A DNA stretch of 64,000 nucleotides from the NCBI GenBank assembly GCA_028554755.1, contig JAPTOF010000001.1, forward strand, positions 1,624,501 to 1,688,500. The letters run 5' to 3'. Within the stretch, counting starts at the first letter, position 1. Every line of letters starts with the position of its first letter. Origin of the DNA: Cordia subcordata. Its lineage: Eukaryota; Streptophyta; Magnoliopsida; Boraginales; Cordiaceae. The position numbers and the translations under genes were made by a program. The notes below the pieces were generated by a model, which saw only the letters and a program-made list of their open reading frames with translations, made no database searches and had not been told where the DNA came from. Of the stretch, positions 42,207 through 54,945 are shown one piece after another.

Positions 42207-45200
42207 TTAGTAAAGCAATTCCTCAAAGATGGGATCAACACTTTGTCCCCACTTTCCGTGGTACAGCTCCAGGAGCTTCTCAGCTGGTGTTACACCTGCA
42301 ATGTAGAACAAGACATTGTCACTAAATCGTTACTCTCATAAGCATTTCTAAATATTATATGGCAAGAGAGAAGTACTTCATAAGCTTCTTATCTGCAAAG
42401 AGTTTCTTTAATATGCTTACTCATGCTGAAAGAAACATTTCGAGGGAAGCAGAAAGCCTGTGGCAATTCAATGATAATGGCATAGATGTTCTACCTGTTT
42501 CGACCACCTCAGCTACCGCATCCAAGAATCCAGTTTCTTTGAAGCCTCTTCTTTCTAGACCCTCCTGCATAAATTTAACAGCAATTACATGAGAACACAG
42601 GCAACCAGAGAACTAGTAGTTGCAATCATTCTTGATTAGGAAAGCGAGATGAAGATTCGGAAGTCACCTTTGCCAACTTCAATACATCTTGTGCAACATG
42701 CTTCAGCAAGCCATCGCGAAATGGTGTCTTCAGACCGGTTTTTGGTACCTACAACAGGATGTTGGTATCAAGGTATTTGTCTGCAATAAAAATGTTCTAA
42801 CTAGCTTAATGTAACATGCATCTGAGAGTGAACAAAAGTACTTTTACGTTAACAAGTACTTATCTTTCACCTTGTGAGCTGAACGGCAGTAGGAAACATA
42901 ATGCTGGCTTTAAATCATTGCCATGATCCATTAAGGAGAATGATAAAACATAGCACCGAGAGGACTAAGTGTTGCAACAATGTTGTTTGACAGAAAACAT
43001 AGCACCGAGAGGACTAAGTGTTGCAACAATGTTGTTTGACAGAGCATATTTAAGGCCTGGGATTCTATCCAATTTATTCTGCTTAGAGTAATTAAAAAGT
43101 TCTTTCACAAAATTTAAAAGGCGTATTATTTAACTGTTTATCAACTACCAACATGTGTGCTTATTTCTGACAAAAAACTCAATATCTAACTATAAAGTTC
43201 CATATAAAGAGCCTAGCAGGTATGGGTATCAGCAAACTTCATGATTCAACTCAAGAAGACGGTGAAGTACCCAAATTTCAACCATCACTTAATATTACGA
43301 GAATAATCCTCGAATAATGACTGTTCTTCTAGAACACAAACTCACAACTGGAGGCAAAATATTCCCCAAACACCTGACTGATCTTCTAATCGACATATTA
43401 CCTTATTCCTCAACATTTGCCTCTCTTCTGTGGTCCAATCAGCTGTCATGTCGAGAACACTTTGTAGAGATTCCTCGTCATATAATAGGCCGACCTGAAT
43501 TTAACAATAATAATCTTAGAATTAGTGTAATTAAGCATTTTGGTAATTGAATAACAGAAGGCAGTGATAGAGAATTTCGTTGAAGTGAATATATTAAAAA
43601 AATTGTTCACGACCAGCTAAGTAATACAAATATAATATATGTACACAGTATATACATAAGCCAAGTAACTGCAGAATCATAGCATAATATCTGCTTGCTG
43701 TTCTCAACCAAAATTTCAAGACAAAAGTAATGGTGAGTGCATGTTCAATCATTTACTCATGCATAATAACGAATTTTTAGTCACTTGCTCCTTATTTCCC
43801 AGATCAAACAGAAATATCGTGTGTGTGTGTGTGTCTATATATATATATATAAAGAATGGATCAAAGGGATACACACCCAAAATGCAGGCAGTGCACAAAG
43901 CCTCCTCCAAGGTCCCCCATCAGCACCCCTCATCTCTAAATATCTTTTAAGCCTAACCTGAAAAGACACATAAACCAAGCTTAGTTATGACTTGGACCAA
44001 ATAGCAGTAAATAGAGAAGTCGATAAGTTGATCTTTCACAACATGTTATTCCCCAGTCAATGGGCAGACCTCAGGAAGTAATGTTGTGAGATGGTTCTCC
44101 CAATCATTGAGGGTCGGGTATTCACCAGGAATAGCAGGAAGTTTTCCGTCCAGAAAATCCTGCAAAAAAAAAAAAAAAAATCCACATCGAAAGGATTACT
44201 TTTACATATTTTTTGAGCAAACATGAAAAGAAATAGGACCTGATACATCAAAATATAGTTATAGGGGAAGTGGAAACCCGGAAGGACATTCCAGCACAAT
44301 CTATGAATTTTTTCTTCCGATAGACAGAATACATTGGGACATCAAGAGCATAATCTACATATTGCTCGAACCTGCAGCCAAAAAGGGAAGGATTGCAAAT
44401 ATTAGAACAAAATGTTCCCCATTATTCTGGAATAAAGTTATAATTAATTCAAGTGTTACATATGAGGCTGTGAAGAGCTGGAAACTCACCCAAAATCGTC
44501 ACTGAAGACAAAAGGAATCATGCCACTGCGGTCTTTATCTGTATCAGTCCAGACATGGCTGGAGACATCAATGATAGTTACTATAGTAAAATCTAGTTCA
44601 ACAAAAAACGATGGAGGACAACGTCTAGAAAAACATAAAGACCTTCTCGTGCTGAGATAACCATTCGGTTTTCCATCACTGAATGGTGAGTTTGCGAACA
44701 AGGCTGTCGCAATCTGTTTCATTGAATAGTCAGGTTAAATGTCATAAAATAGGTTTACCAACAAAAAGTAAGGCAAGATAATAACTAAGATTTACTGCAA
44801 GAGGACAAAATCAAGACTTCTCACCGGCTGCAAAGAAAGACTAGCATGAAATTTCCTTATCATGTCAGCTTCTGAACTGAAATCCAGATTCACCTGACAA
44901 AACACAATTCATATATCTGCTTAAGTTGTGGTCAATGATTTGCAGCATATACAACTGCAGGAGAATGGGGGAGCTATTGAGCAAATTGAAGCTATGTAGA
45001 GCAAACTTAAAGTGAAATATCATTGTTGAAAAATGGGCAAAAACGTATCTCTTACCTGAACAGTGCATGTTCGGAACATCACATCAAGTCCAAGAGAACC
45101 AACCTTTGGCATATAATTCCTGATAATCTCATATCTTCCCTGAACCAAAGTTCTCTCTCAGTATGTGGTAAGCTCAAGATATAATCTTTTGACATAAATG

Positions 45201-45608
45201 AAGGTTTAGCTATAGGCTTGGAATTATGCAAAACTTGAATATCTTTTTTTTTTTAGGTGAAAGGCTTGACTCGAAAGGAAGGGAAGGATCATTTATAAAT
45301 AGTGTAACCGACATATATCAGATGTTGCACCATAAAAAAGTACTAACAATTTTTGTTTTATTCATAGATGTATTACCATAACTACTAGATATTTCTCCAC
45401 TGCACTAGAACTCATGAAACACTTCGAGTCACAAATGAATCATCATCAATTATGAATAGAAGTAGGTGTGAATTTCATTTAATAAAGTATCATCTACGCT
45501 AGTAAATCTTTAGATTTTAGGACATGAATAGACAGACGACTGAAGATATACCAGCACTTAAATCATGCAAAGGCAGATTATGGGAGGTCACAATGAAAGG
45601 ATGCTGCC

Positions 45609-45643
<35 letters not shown>

Positions 45644-47261
45644 ATGTGTGTGTGTGTGTGTATTCAACTTCACATGCCAGTCTAACAGCTTATAGAAAAA
45701 GTTGGATACCACAGCGATCTGTTTAATAGAGATCATACAAGAAGCAGTGACACAAGACGAGGATTTTTTATGGCAGATAGTCCATTAAAATAGGCAAACG
45801 TATATGTCAACCCAGATACATTCAGACAATCTAGTGCTTAATTTACCTTGGGCATCATAGGTATATCTTTTACCCCCCATTTTGGCTGGAAACCAATCCC
45901 CAAAAATCCAATTCCCATCTCCTCAGCAACAGCTTTAACCTATATAATTCATGAGAGAATATATTAACTTTAACTGATAACTGATAAAGCTAGGTTCCAA
46001 GAACTAACATTCTAAGAATCTCAGAAAGACGGCAACAAATAAAGACATTTCCCTTAAAATTTGAAGTAAGAAAATAAAAAATAATAAAAAGAGTGGGAAT
46101 GTATTTTGTACGCAGCGGACAGGGAGGGAGATGAACAAAGTACAGAAGAACACTTGAGCAGTTACAAATGTAACAATCATAGAGTTTTGTACGAACCTGG
46201 TAAAGATGTGAATTGACCTCAGCACAAGTTTGATGGAGAGTTTCCAGAGGTGCGCCGCTGAGCTCAAATTGACCACCAGGCTCTAGTGATATGCTTTGGG
46301 TTCCCTGCCCAAATACATTGGGAATCATCATTAGACCAAGTGAATATACATAAGTTGCAACATGATAAGATGAGCTGAGGACCAAGAATACTTGGACCAT
46401 GACTTCAAATTACAGACCAAAATCTCCGCCAGTACCGAACCAAGAATTCCATCAAAGAGCCAGATTTGAAACATCACCTGTTTAAGGCCGATGATACTGT
46501 CACCTTCCATGACTTTTTCCCAATCAAATCTTTCAGAAATACCATTAAGCAACTCTGCTATTTGTTGGTAGCTCATTGGCCTTAAAGTTTCAAACTCGAA
46601 ACCAAACTTTTCATGTTCAGTACCTATTCTGTTGGAACCGAAGATATCACAAGGGCTAATTAGAAATGCTACCAGTTCTTTAGAGTGTACAGACATGCAA
46701 GCAATGAAATCAGAAAATAATTATTGTACCTAAGGAAATAATAGGCCCTGCCTCTCTACCAAAATCAATATTTCATTTTATTGTATCTATGGAAATAACG
46801 ATTATATGCATAGCCCAGAAGAAGTTGTCTAACTGATGCAGCCAAGTTGTTCGTTACGTGGCAAAAGGCCAGAGTGAACGCGTAACTATCATTTCATGGC
46901 GAAAGATACAAATGGAAAATTTTCAGAGTAGCAAGAAGAGCTAGAAGTTGAACCTCCATTTCTCCTTCGGTTTACAGCCACAGGACAGGCTTCCTATGAG
47001 ATCTTGTTTTGTCGGTGGTTCGGTAGCAATAGCAACATCCTCAGTGGGAGGACTTGCAGCAACAATGACTCCATTTCTCCTTGTTGATCCTATTATGGCG
47101 CCATTCGTATATAAACTCTGTGTTGTCCTTAGGGAATCCTTCACCTGGAATATCCCTTTATTTTTTACAGTAGTATATAACATACTACTATCTCCAGCTT
47201 TACATCGTACTGTCCCATTAAGCATGTAGTACGAGGAAGCTGCCTGGCACATAGCTGACAT
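42207..47261 (-). CDS. GSH1: Glutamate-cysteine ligase, chloroplastic (GSH1)
   Basis: Catalyses ATP-dependent joining of glutamate and cysteine, the first and controlling step of glutathione synthesis, in plastids. The spliced product is 516 residues, against about 522 in Arabidopsis. The first about 70 residues are Ser/Thr-rich with few acids and fit a transit peptide, ending near VIVAASPP. The body shows the plant GSH1 landmarks [49 protein letters not shown] and the C-terminal FEELLY. The redox-switch CC2 pair is present (Cys180 and Cys400). CC1 is incomplete: Cys343 is kept but position 358 is Ala. Start codon: the only ATG at the head of the exon, 9 nt after a splice acceptor at 47271, which implies an upstream untranslated exon. 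No frameshift or missing exon was found. Confidence 0.97.
42945..43042. repeat. 49-bp exact tandem duplication in a GSH1 intron
   Basis: Two essentially identical 49-bp copies (42945-42993 and 42994-43042) lie in the intron between the exons at 43494-43402 and 42748-42668. The identity suggests a recent event. Confidence 0.95.
45609..45661. repeat. Compound (TA)n(TG)n microsatellite in a GSH1 intron
   Basis: About seven TA units pass into about 19 TG units with one TATG interruption. Probably polymorphic. Confidence 0.95.
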
Positions 47262-47984
47262 GTTTCTGGCCTGACAAATCAGAGGTGCAAACTTACTAAA
47301 AAAAACTTCATCCAGTCAAAGAATTATTTACACGGGAAAGTTGCTGTACAGAAGTAAGCAAGGACATACTTCAGCTCTTGAAGGAGAATGTACTTAACGG
47401 TAAAGATCATTACTCATATTAAGTTATTCCACCATATGCTGCCAAAATATCAAAATGCTGAAGATGCCAAACCAGTAGCATAAACCAATAAGTAAAGTCA
47501 AACTCAACTCCACAGCACGATGAACTTAAATTAGAACTTCGGAATACCCTCAAAACTCAATAAATTTTCAATTCATCATTCTGCTCCTTTACCCCTATTC
47601 CATCTGTTGGATTTAGTAGGGTCCACCTTGTAAGGGATCATATGTTTCCTTCACCATCTAATCCCAGAAATCCAAATAGTAGCTCTATAAGTACTAACTT
47701 AAACTTGAAACAGCTTATGCATTATAACCTTAGGATCTGATTGTGCAAATTTTTATTATGAAAAAGGCTCAAGATTGCAATGAGATGGTTTCTTAAATTA
47801 GCATACGATGTATATGTATCTGTTGAAAAAAATAGCTGTTGGTCTTATACGTATACTTATAGCGTAAGCATTTATGGCAAATGTAACAAGAACATATTTG
47901 AAAATTAATACAAGTCATGTATACTTTCGTCAAGGCATGAATAGGAAATTCGTGGTGTTTGCGAACAATTATAAATTTAAATTA

Positions 47985-48395
47985 ATTAAATTTAAACGTA
48001 TTTAAAAAATGGGTTATTTTTAATTTTCAAAGGTAAAAGTGGGTTATTTTTTAATTCCCAGCATTCCTTTGGGCTATTTTTGAAAACATTTTAAAAAGTA
48101 GGTTGTTTTTAAAATGGATTTCAGAAAATGGGTTAACAATAAAAAAAAATTCCTTGTTAAAAATTAAATAAATTTAAATGTTATATAAGTTAAAAATTAA
48201 AAATTTAAATTAAATAATGTAAACGTTTTAAAAAATGGGTTATATTTAATTTTTAAAAGTGAAAGTGGGTTATTCTTAAACTTCCAGCATTCTTTTGGAT
48301 TAATTTTGAAAAAATCTTAACAAGTAGGTTATTTTTAAAATAGATTTGAGTAAATGGGTTAAAAATAAAAAAATTCGTTATTAATGACAGGCCAG
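47985..48395. repeat. About 225-bp diverged tandem duplication in the GSH1 leader intron
   Basis: AAAAAATGGGTTAT at 48005 recurs at 48230, followed in both copies by AAAAGTGGGTTATT or AAAGTGGGTTATTC, CCAGCATTC(C/T)TTTGG and AAGTAGGTT. The unit is AT-rich, with several GGGTTA words within each copy. No coding potential. Confidence 0.8.
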
Positions 48396-48869
48396 ACATG
48401 CATACGCCAAAAAGACAAACATGAAATCTCTCTCCTTTCTTATTTAAAAAAAAAAAAAAAAAGACAGCATGCAATCAAATCTCAACCATTGCTGTGTTCG
48501 GCAATCAAATGGCCACAATTTGCCAACCTGGACCAACCAACAGATGACAACAATGCTGTACAAATGGGCGGGAAAAGGGATGACTCTATAGTTGTTGCAA
48601 TAATATAATGTTGTAGATTAGAAATGGAGACTTGACAATAGAATTGGACATAGGAAGGAACACCATAGTTACATATCAGCTACCACAATAAATCTAGTAA
48701 ACCTCTTCAAGATATATGCATACGAATCAATATATATATCTATGAATCAAGAAGCTTACACCAGACCTCAAATTCAAATGTTATGAAAAAAATAATAACT
48801 TCATGAAGCGTGATCCACACATAAGTGAAGAATTTCAATAACCAATATAGACATTTGACATACTTTAGA

Positions 48870-48992
48870 GGATGTTTGGCTTTGTTTATTTTAGATACTT
48901 ATAAATACCGAAAAAAACAAAACACTTGCTCACATTTTTTTTTTTTACTATTTAAGTGCTTATAAGTAACTAATAAGCAAAGCCAAACACCA
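48870..48992. mobile_element. Small hairpin MITE in the GSH1 leader intron
   Basis: GGATGTTTGGCTTTGTTTAT at the left end is mirrored by GGTGTTTGGCTTTGCTTATT read inward from the right end, and both continue into (A/T)ACTTATAA. The whole 123-bp unit can fold into a hairpin around a T-tract loop. No target duplication is evident. Confidence 0.75.
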
Positions 48993-49361
48993 TTTCTTAC
49001 AGCCATGCAGCCAGTAGAAACTTCACAGTAGGCATCTGTAAAACTTTAAATGCATTTTCAATTCCATGCAGAACCAGTACATAAAAAGGGGTGAAAAGGA
49101 GCTATCAAGAAACAGAAGGCTAAAACGAAAAAATCCATACCCTTTCACAAAATGCAGAAAGCTAGAGCTAAAAAAGGACAAATCTTGAAGAAGAGAGTAC
49201 TAAGCCAAGAAAACAGCGACAAAGATTGAATCTTGAATTGCGAAAGGCCAGCTACCGTGTGAATTTTACCTGGGGGTATGAATATAGGTTGAATAGTCTT
49301 GAATTCGATTGTGAAATGTGAAATTCTGAAGTTAAAAAGAAAGAAAGAGATTGGTCTAGAG

Positions 49362-50246
49362 CAATGGCGATCCAAGACTTTAGGTAAGGGGTGGCGGGAA
49401 AGTACTCAAGCTAGGTGACTATCCTTAACTTACGTAATGTAAGAAATAATTAAACTTAAAATAGGAAATAATATAAAACAACTTTACTATGATAAAATCT
49501 ATCACTCATTTGTTTTTTTTAATGAATGAGTTTTTTTTTCCTCTTTTGTAATAAAAATGATGTATAGAAGTATATAACATGAACTAGTTATCTATATCAA
49601 TGATAAAAATTAAATAACGATTATAATAATAAGAATAAAGAAAAGTTATAGTTTTAAGCGTTGACAAGATTGGTTTGATAATGTAGACTTTTATTTTTCT
49701 ACTACAATGTCAAGTTTATTTGCTTATATGATATGTCAAAGTCTAGATAATGACAAAATATCTATAAATAGTAATAAAGAATAAAAAAAAAAATTAACAA
49801 TTGACAAGAAGAAAAATTTCGTGACTTTTGTGATGACAATTCGGAAATAAAGTTGCAACTTGTAATTTGTGAGAAACAAAGAGTTAGAAGAGTAAAAGTT
49901 TATTTTTGATTGAAAAAGGAAAAAGAAATTAACTCTGAAGTGCTAAAGTAATAAATATTAAAATCTTTAAATCCCTTTATTTTTGCCTCTTTTTTGGCTC
50001 GGCAGCTGAATGCTATGTTTTTTGTTTAGGTCAGAGTATTGCAAGTGCTAACTGAATGCCACTGCTAGTTAAAATAATTGATATACGAAAAAGCATAGCA
50101 CAACCAGAGGTTCTAACCCTTGACCTCCGCTTCTAAAACTAAGCAGTCGGCCACTAAATCACTTTCAAATGTCATGCAAAAATAATAATAATAATAAAAA
50201 ATTGTGGCGGCTGCCACCATGTGCCACTACCTTAGATCCGCCCCTG
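49362..50246. mobile_element. hAT-like non-autonomous element at the GSH1 5' end
   Basis: The right end CCGCCCCTG, read outward as CAGGGGCGGATCTAAG, matches the left end CAATGGCGATCCAAG imperfectly. CAGGGGCGG termini are typical of plant hAT elements. The interior is non-coding and AT-rich, with a tRNA-like decayed stretch at about 50105-50170 whose minus strand has a B-box-like GGTTAGAACC. Putative 8-bp flanks (GTCTAGAG and TTTGGAGA) match only partly, so the element is old. Confidence 0.5.
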
Positions 50247-50303
50247 TTTGGAGAAAGAATGGTGGGGTAAAGAGTGAATAGCCTTGGGGGCACGTTGGAA
50301 GCT

Positions 50304-51690
50304 GCTGATTCTTTTTTTTTTTTTTTTCGTTCGATAAGTAAGGATTTCATTATATCAACAAAATGTACAAAGAAGGTTAGCTATCTACTAACATTTACAT
50401 TCCAAGCCCTGAGAATAGCCAAATTCAAAAGCGAGTTTTTAATCTTTCTAATCATAAGAACTTTATTCCTGACATCAAAAGCAATGTTCTCAAAGATTTG
50501 TTCTTCCGTTAAGACCTTTTTCTGATGAATTCTCTGGTTTATCTCCTTCCAAATGTGATAAACAAAGGCCCCTAAGAAGAGCTTTGTCATTCTAGCTTGA
50601 AGTGTATCAGACTTAGCCAATGTCATAAGCCAATTAGTAACTTCAGTCCAATGTCTCAAGTTCACAGGTCCCTTGATCTTTTTTCACCCAAGATTCAAAA
50701 TTCGTTTGACAAAGGAGCAGTTAAAGAAGAGATGCTCATGATCTTCAATACTCAACCGATAGAAAGTACAAGAAAGATTAATTGAGATTCCCCAGGAGAT
50801 TAATCTATCCATCGTTGGAAGTTTTCCGTGCCACATCAGCCAACAGTAAATAGCATGTTTGGGAATATGATGCTTGAACCAAATAAGCCCATGCCAATCA
50901 ACCTTTTGCTATGGAGTTCTGATAAATTCAAAAGCAGCCCTTTTTGAATATCTTCCATTAAGATCATTGGACAAAATAATTTTATCAACTCTCGTGCCAT
51001 TTGGTCTCATGTCTCCAAGGTTATTAAAAATGCCAGAGTAGATAGGAATTGAATTATCCCAAGCCTAGTCTTCTCCTTGGATAAAATCCGCAACTTTAAG
51101 AAGATGGTTGATTGAACTATCCAAGGAAAAATAATCATTCAAAGGGCCATAAGGGTGCCAGTTATCATATCAGAAAAGAGTGTCATGTCCATTGCCAACA
51201 GTGTGAATGATCGCATGCCTAGCCACCTCTATAAGTTGCATAATTTTTCTCCAGGCCCAGGAGGAATTCGGGTGAATAGGAACCATCCAGAGAGTGTCCT
51301 GCTTCAAATAATATTCTTTCGCCCAGTTAGCCCAAATTGATTTTTGTTTGGTGTGCAGAATCCAAAGATATCTAAGGATAGCGGCTTGGTTAGCTTCAAA
51401 CAATCTACTCAATCCAAGTCCACCTTCATCCTTATTTGTACAAACTACAGACCAAGAAATCTTTACTTTCTTACCCATGTCCTCCTTCCCATACCAAAGG
51501 AAAGAGGCCATTTTTTTCTCGATTTCCTTAAGGACTCCCTTAGGAATGATAAACAAACGAGCCCAGTAAGATTTAATGTTGGCGAGGATAGATCTCATAA
51601 GTTGGAGTCGACCGGCAAGACTCAGCCATTTGTTAGCCCAACCATTAATCTTACTCGTAATTCTCTCAACCAAAGCCGCTGATTCTTTTT
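50304..51690 (-). mobile_element. 5'-truncated LINE retrotransposon with 13-bp target-site duplication
   Basis: The direct repeat GCTGATTCTTTTT at 50304-50316 and 51678-51690 brackets a minus-strand insert that ends in a poly-A tail (T run to 50327 on the plus strand). The 5' part, 51673-51170, is an open frame for the C-terminal part of a LINE reverse transcriptase (NGWANKWLSLAGRLQLMRSI, then MGKKVKISWSVVC and GGLGLSRL). The RVT zinc-ribbon region (EDHEHLFFNCSF near 50730) and a final segment with AFVYHIWKEINQRIHQK (50665-50381) follow, but stops interrupt the frame. It is a defective 3' fragment of about 1.36 kb. Confidence 0.9.
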
Positions 51691-51801
51691 GTTGGCGTAA
51701 AATAAGTAAATTGCTGTAGCCTCTCCTTATTTTGCCGCAATTGGATCAGTAGTACACAGTTTCTTTTCTTTTTTCTCTATTTTGTCAATTTTACTTTGTC
51801 A

Positions 51802-51840
<39 letters not shown>

Positions 51841-54800
51841 TTAAATAAGTCTCAAATCATAAAAGTCACGTAATATGTATATCTTAAACAAGTCTCAAAT
51901 CATAAAAGCTGAATTTAAAGTGACATGTAGGAGTGAATTTTTTATTACTACCACTATTTTTGATCAATTATTATTCAAATACTCTATTGTGCTGTGTAAT
52001 TATTATGTCAGAATGAAATCATATAATTAAGTGCTTTTAACAAGTGATTGTCGATGTCAATTTATAATTTGATTAACAAATGAAAAAGGCTTAGCAAGAT
52101 TGTTAATCTTGAGATTTTGGCATCACAAGCACTAAATTAATTCCTCTCGTCTAGTGATTTATCTTACTTCTTTTATTGCCTCTTGACTAATTTTCAAATA
52201 AAACCTTCTCGGATTTGTATCTTTATTGCATGATTTTCTTTTCCAAAATAAGCGATTCTACTGTAAGACTTAATTTCTTTCCTAAAATACATAACAATCT
52301 TTTAAAAAGGTTTCCTCTCCCCCCCCCCCCCCCCCTTTTTCCTTCTCTTTGTTTGTAATTAACAATAGTATTCAAAATGATAGGGGATATATTCATGATT
52401 TATGTTAAATTGTAGGGTTTAGAGCATAATTTATTCTAATCCACAATGAAAAGAATAATTAATTTTTTGGGAGATGATGCATGTGCATTCTCTTCCCTAA
52501 GAATAATTAATTTTTAAATTCAGCATTACTTCTTCGGGAGAAAAAAAAAAAAAAGGAGGGGTGATTGAGAGAAAGCGACCACTGCACAAGCCACTAGGGA
52601 TTGAGAGAAAGCGAGCAACACCATCGATCACTTATTAATGCGCAATTAAAATGAACAGAAGATCCCTCATAAATTTATAAATGATTCTCGTTATCAGTTG
52701 TTATCGCTTTTGTAAAAAGAAATAATTAATGGTTTGAACCTCTTAAGATTTTCCTTGCACTTCATGTTTACGTAACCCATGATGATTGATGCTTTTGAAG
52801 CAAAGTATACATCTCTTCAACATCTTCACTAATAAATGACAATGAAAGAGGACAAACTCTTGGCCATATTATCTTCATTGTCTTCATGCATGAACAAGAA
52901 GAAGCAATATTGACTTCTTCTTTTTTTTTTTCTCCTTTTTTTCCCTTCTTTTCTCATCAAGTAATCCATTCTCATAGACAAAAGGGAAATAATTCAAAAC
53001 GTTGACGTTCTCAAAGAACTGATGTGCGTGGACTTATAAACCTCACACACACGAGAAATTTAACATGACTGTTTAGAAGATGATTCCTTAAGAAAAACAA
53101 ATTGCTACCAGTAGGCCTAAGTTAATCGAATTAAAAAAGAAAAACACAAACAAGGTTAAGGGTACAAAATAAAACCGGAAAAGTTGCAAAAATCGTTTTG
53201 ACCAAACCGAGTTAACTGTAAATCTATTGTTTTTGAAATAGTTTGATCGGTCATGGTTTTATTTTTTAAAAATTAAAATGGACAGTTCAATTTTTGGTCC
53301 TGAAAATAAAAACCGCAATTTAAACCAAACCGCTTGTTACACATATACATACATTATATACTAATAATATTCAAAAATGTATACATAACTAATATCAAGA
53401 CTTAGTTTATTTTGTAGATTAAATCGTTGGATTTGTTATGTTGTTTATATTTGTTGCTTGGTATCATTTTTATATTGGATTATCATCTTTATAATTGTTT
53501 TTGAGATTTAGAAAAAATATTACTAGAATATGATTATCTTACACAGTTAAATATACCACAATCAAATTTTAAAATCACTAAAAGCGCCCAAAAACCGAAT
53601 CAACCGAAACCATTAGCTTGTCTATTGTTTTGGGGGATTTGATTTTACAAAATTATAAACTACTCGAATGGGTACAATTAGAATATTAGGAAACCGTCTA
53701 AACCAACCGCGTACACCCAAGGTTCAAATTCGAGTAAAACACAAAGGCACACTGGGCCAAGCTGCGGACGTGACCCAAAAGAGGCCCAGTTCATCCAGAA
53801 CCAACTGACCACCTACTGGCACGGTAGAAACGGATCGACAACAACAACAGGAAGACCCGCAAGCTAAACATCCTCAAGTCTAAGTGGGCTGCCCAAGACC
53901 GGCCACAATCTACGACAACCCAATTAACACCAAAAGTGAAGGCCCAAGACTTGGACAAAATTTAAACACAGACAAAAAATGACTAAGCGTGCAAGGAGAG
54001 ACTCACCAGCCCAAGCTAGAAACTAGTCTAGGGAAGCCAACGCTCACATACCAAGCCTCAAATGTACAGGTTTTGATTAGCTTAAACAAAAAGTTAGTTT
54101 AAAATAAATATTTAAAGCTTTTCTGATTCTCAACTATAAGTAATTATTGGATTGGATATGAATTTTGATTATAAAAGTAAGCATTTACACATTTAATCTA
54201 GAAATGCTGAAAAACAACTAACTTTATCAAAATGACCACTAAGACATAAAGACAAAATCTTAATTAAAACATAATATAAACACATGTATTTACTTTTAGA
54301 ATATAGTCTTAGAATATTTAATATAAACACAATATAAATGATCATGTCTAATTATTCTTCTAAAATATATTATTAGAATGTTTACTTTAATTCAATAAGT
54401 ACTCCCAATTAAGAGAATGGTGCCTCAGAGGAGAAAACTTCTTTTATTTTTTTTTCTGGGGTTTTTGTTGTGGGGTGGTTTTTTTTTTTTTTTTTTTTTG
54501 TGGGGGGGGGGGGGGGGGGCGCCCCTAAGAAATTCACAAATAACATGTCCAAGCAGTTGGTCTGGATTCTGAATTACCTAGGGGATTTTGCAATTTTTTT
54601 CAGTGGTTTGAGAACACACCAAGAAGGTTACATAGCAGCATGTATACTAAAAGCTTTAACTACAAAAATCAAATTTCAGACAGCAATGATAGTGATCAAA
54701 CATTGTGATAAGAAACATAAGAAAAATCAATACTCTGAAACATTTATCTTTGTAAGTACATGATATACCAATGGCAGCCAATGTAGATTACATCTTTCCA

Positions 54801-54945
54801 ACTTTTCTCATGATTTTCAGATTCTTTTTCTTTTTTTCCTCTTTTTCCTCTCTTCTGTCTCCTATTCTATTATACACAGAATACAGATTGTTTTTTATCA
54901 TCATGAATTAGATTAACCATGACAGACTCTACATGGGGGAGGATG
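51691..54945. other. Intergenic region, low-complexity DNA and decayed repeats
   Basis: No gene is seen. An (AT)17 microsatellite lies at 51804-51837, a run of 17 C at 52319-52335, and adjoining runs of 21 T and 18 G at 54479-54519. Between 53160 and 53620 there is a pattern of AACCG/ACCGAA words resembling a decayed dispersed repeat. The segment 53690-54060 is more GC-rich and repetitive-looking, with no ORF. The 3' UTR of the HAD gene probably lies at about 54700-54945. Confidence 0.6.

Larger units (their letters stand above)
42207..47261 (-). other. GSH1: Exon map of GSH1 (15 coding exons)
   Basis: In transcription order: 47261-46954, 46628-46478, 46304-46197, 45939-45847, 45139-45056, 44893-44825, 44713-44643, 44558-44490, 44371-44278, 44159-44070, 43957-43877, 43494-43402, 42748-42668, 42564-42495, 42295-42207. 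All introns are GT-AG and the phases close to 1551 nt including the stop TAA at 42207-42209. Most exons are below 110 nt. Confidence 0.92.
47271..49269 (-). other. Probable 5' UTR intron of GSH1 (about 2 kb)
   Basis: The acceptor TTTGTCAG lies at 47271-47272 on the minus strand, 10 nt before the ATG. A strong donor CCCAG|GTAAAATT lies at 49269, with a purine/pyrimidine-rich leader beyond it (about 49270-49360). The interval has no coding exon and contains a tandem duplication and a MITE. The extent is inferred from splice motifs only. Confidence 0.55.

Noticed and set aside
51344..51682. 112-codon plus-strand ORF over the LINE
   Set aside because: Antisense of the LINE reverse-transcriptase frame.
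53700..53760. GGTTCAAATTC B-box-like motif as evidence of a tRNA or SINE
   Set aside because: No cloverleaf or A box could be placed upstream.
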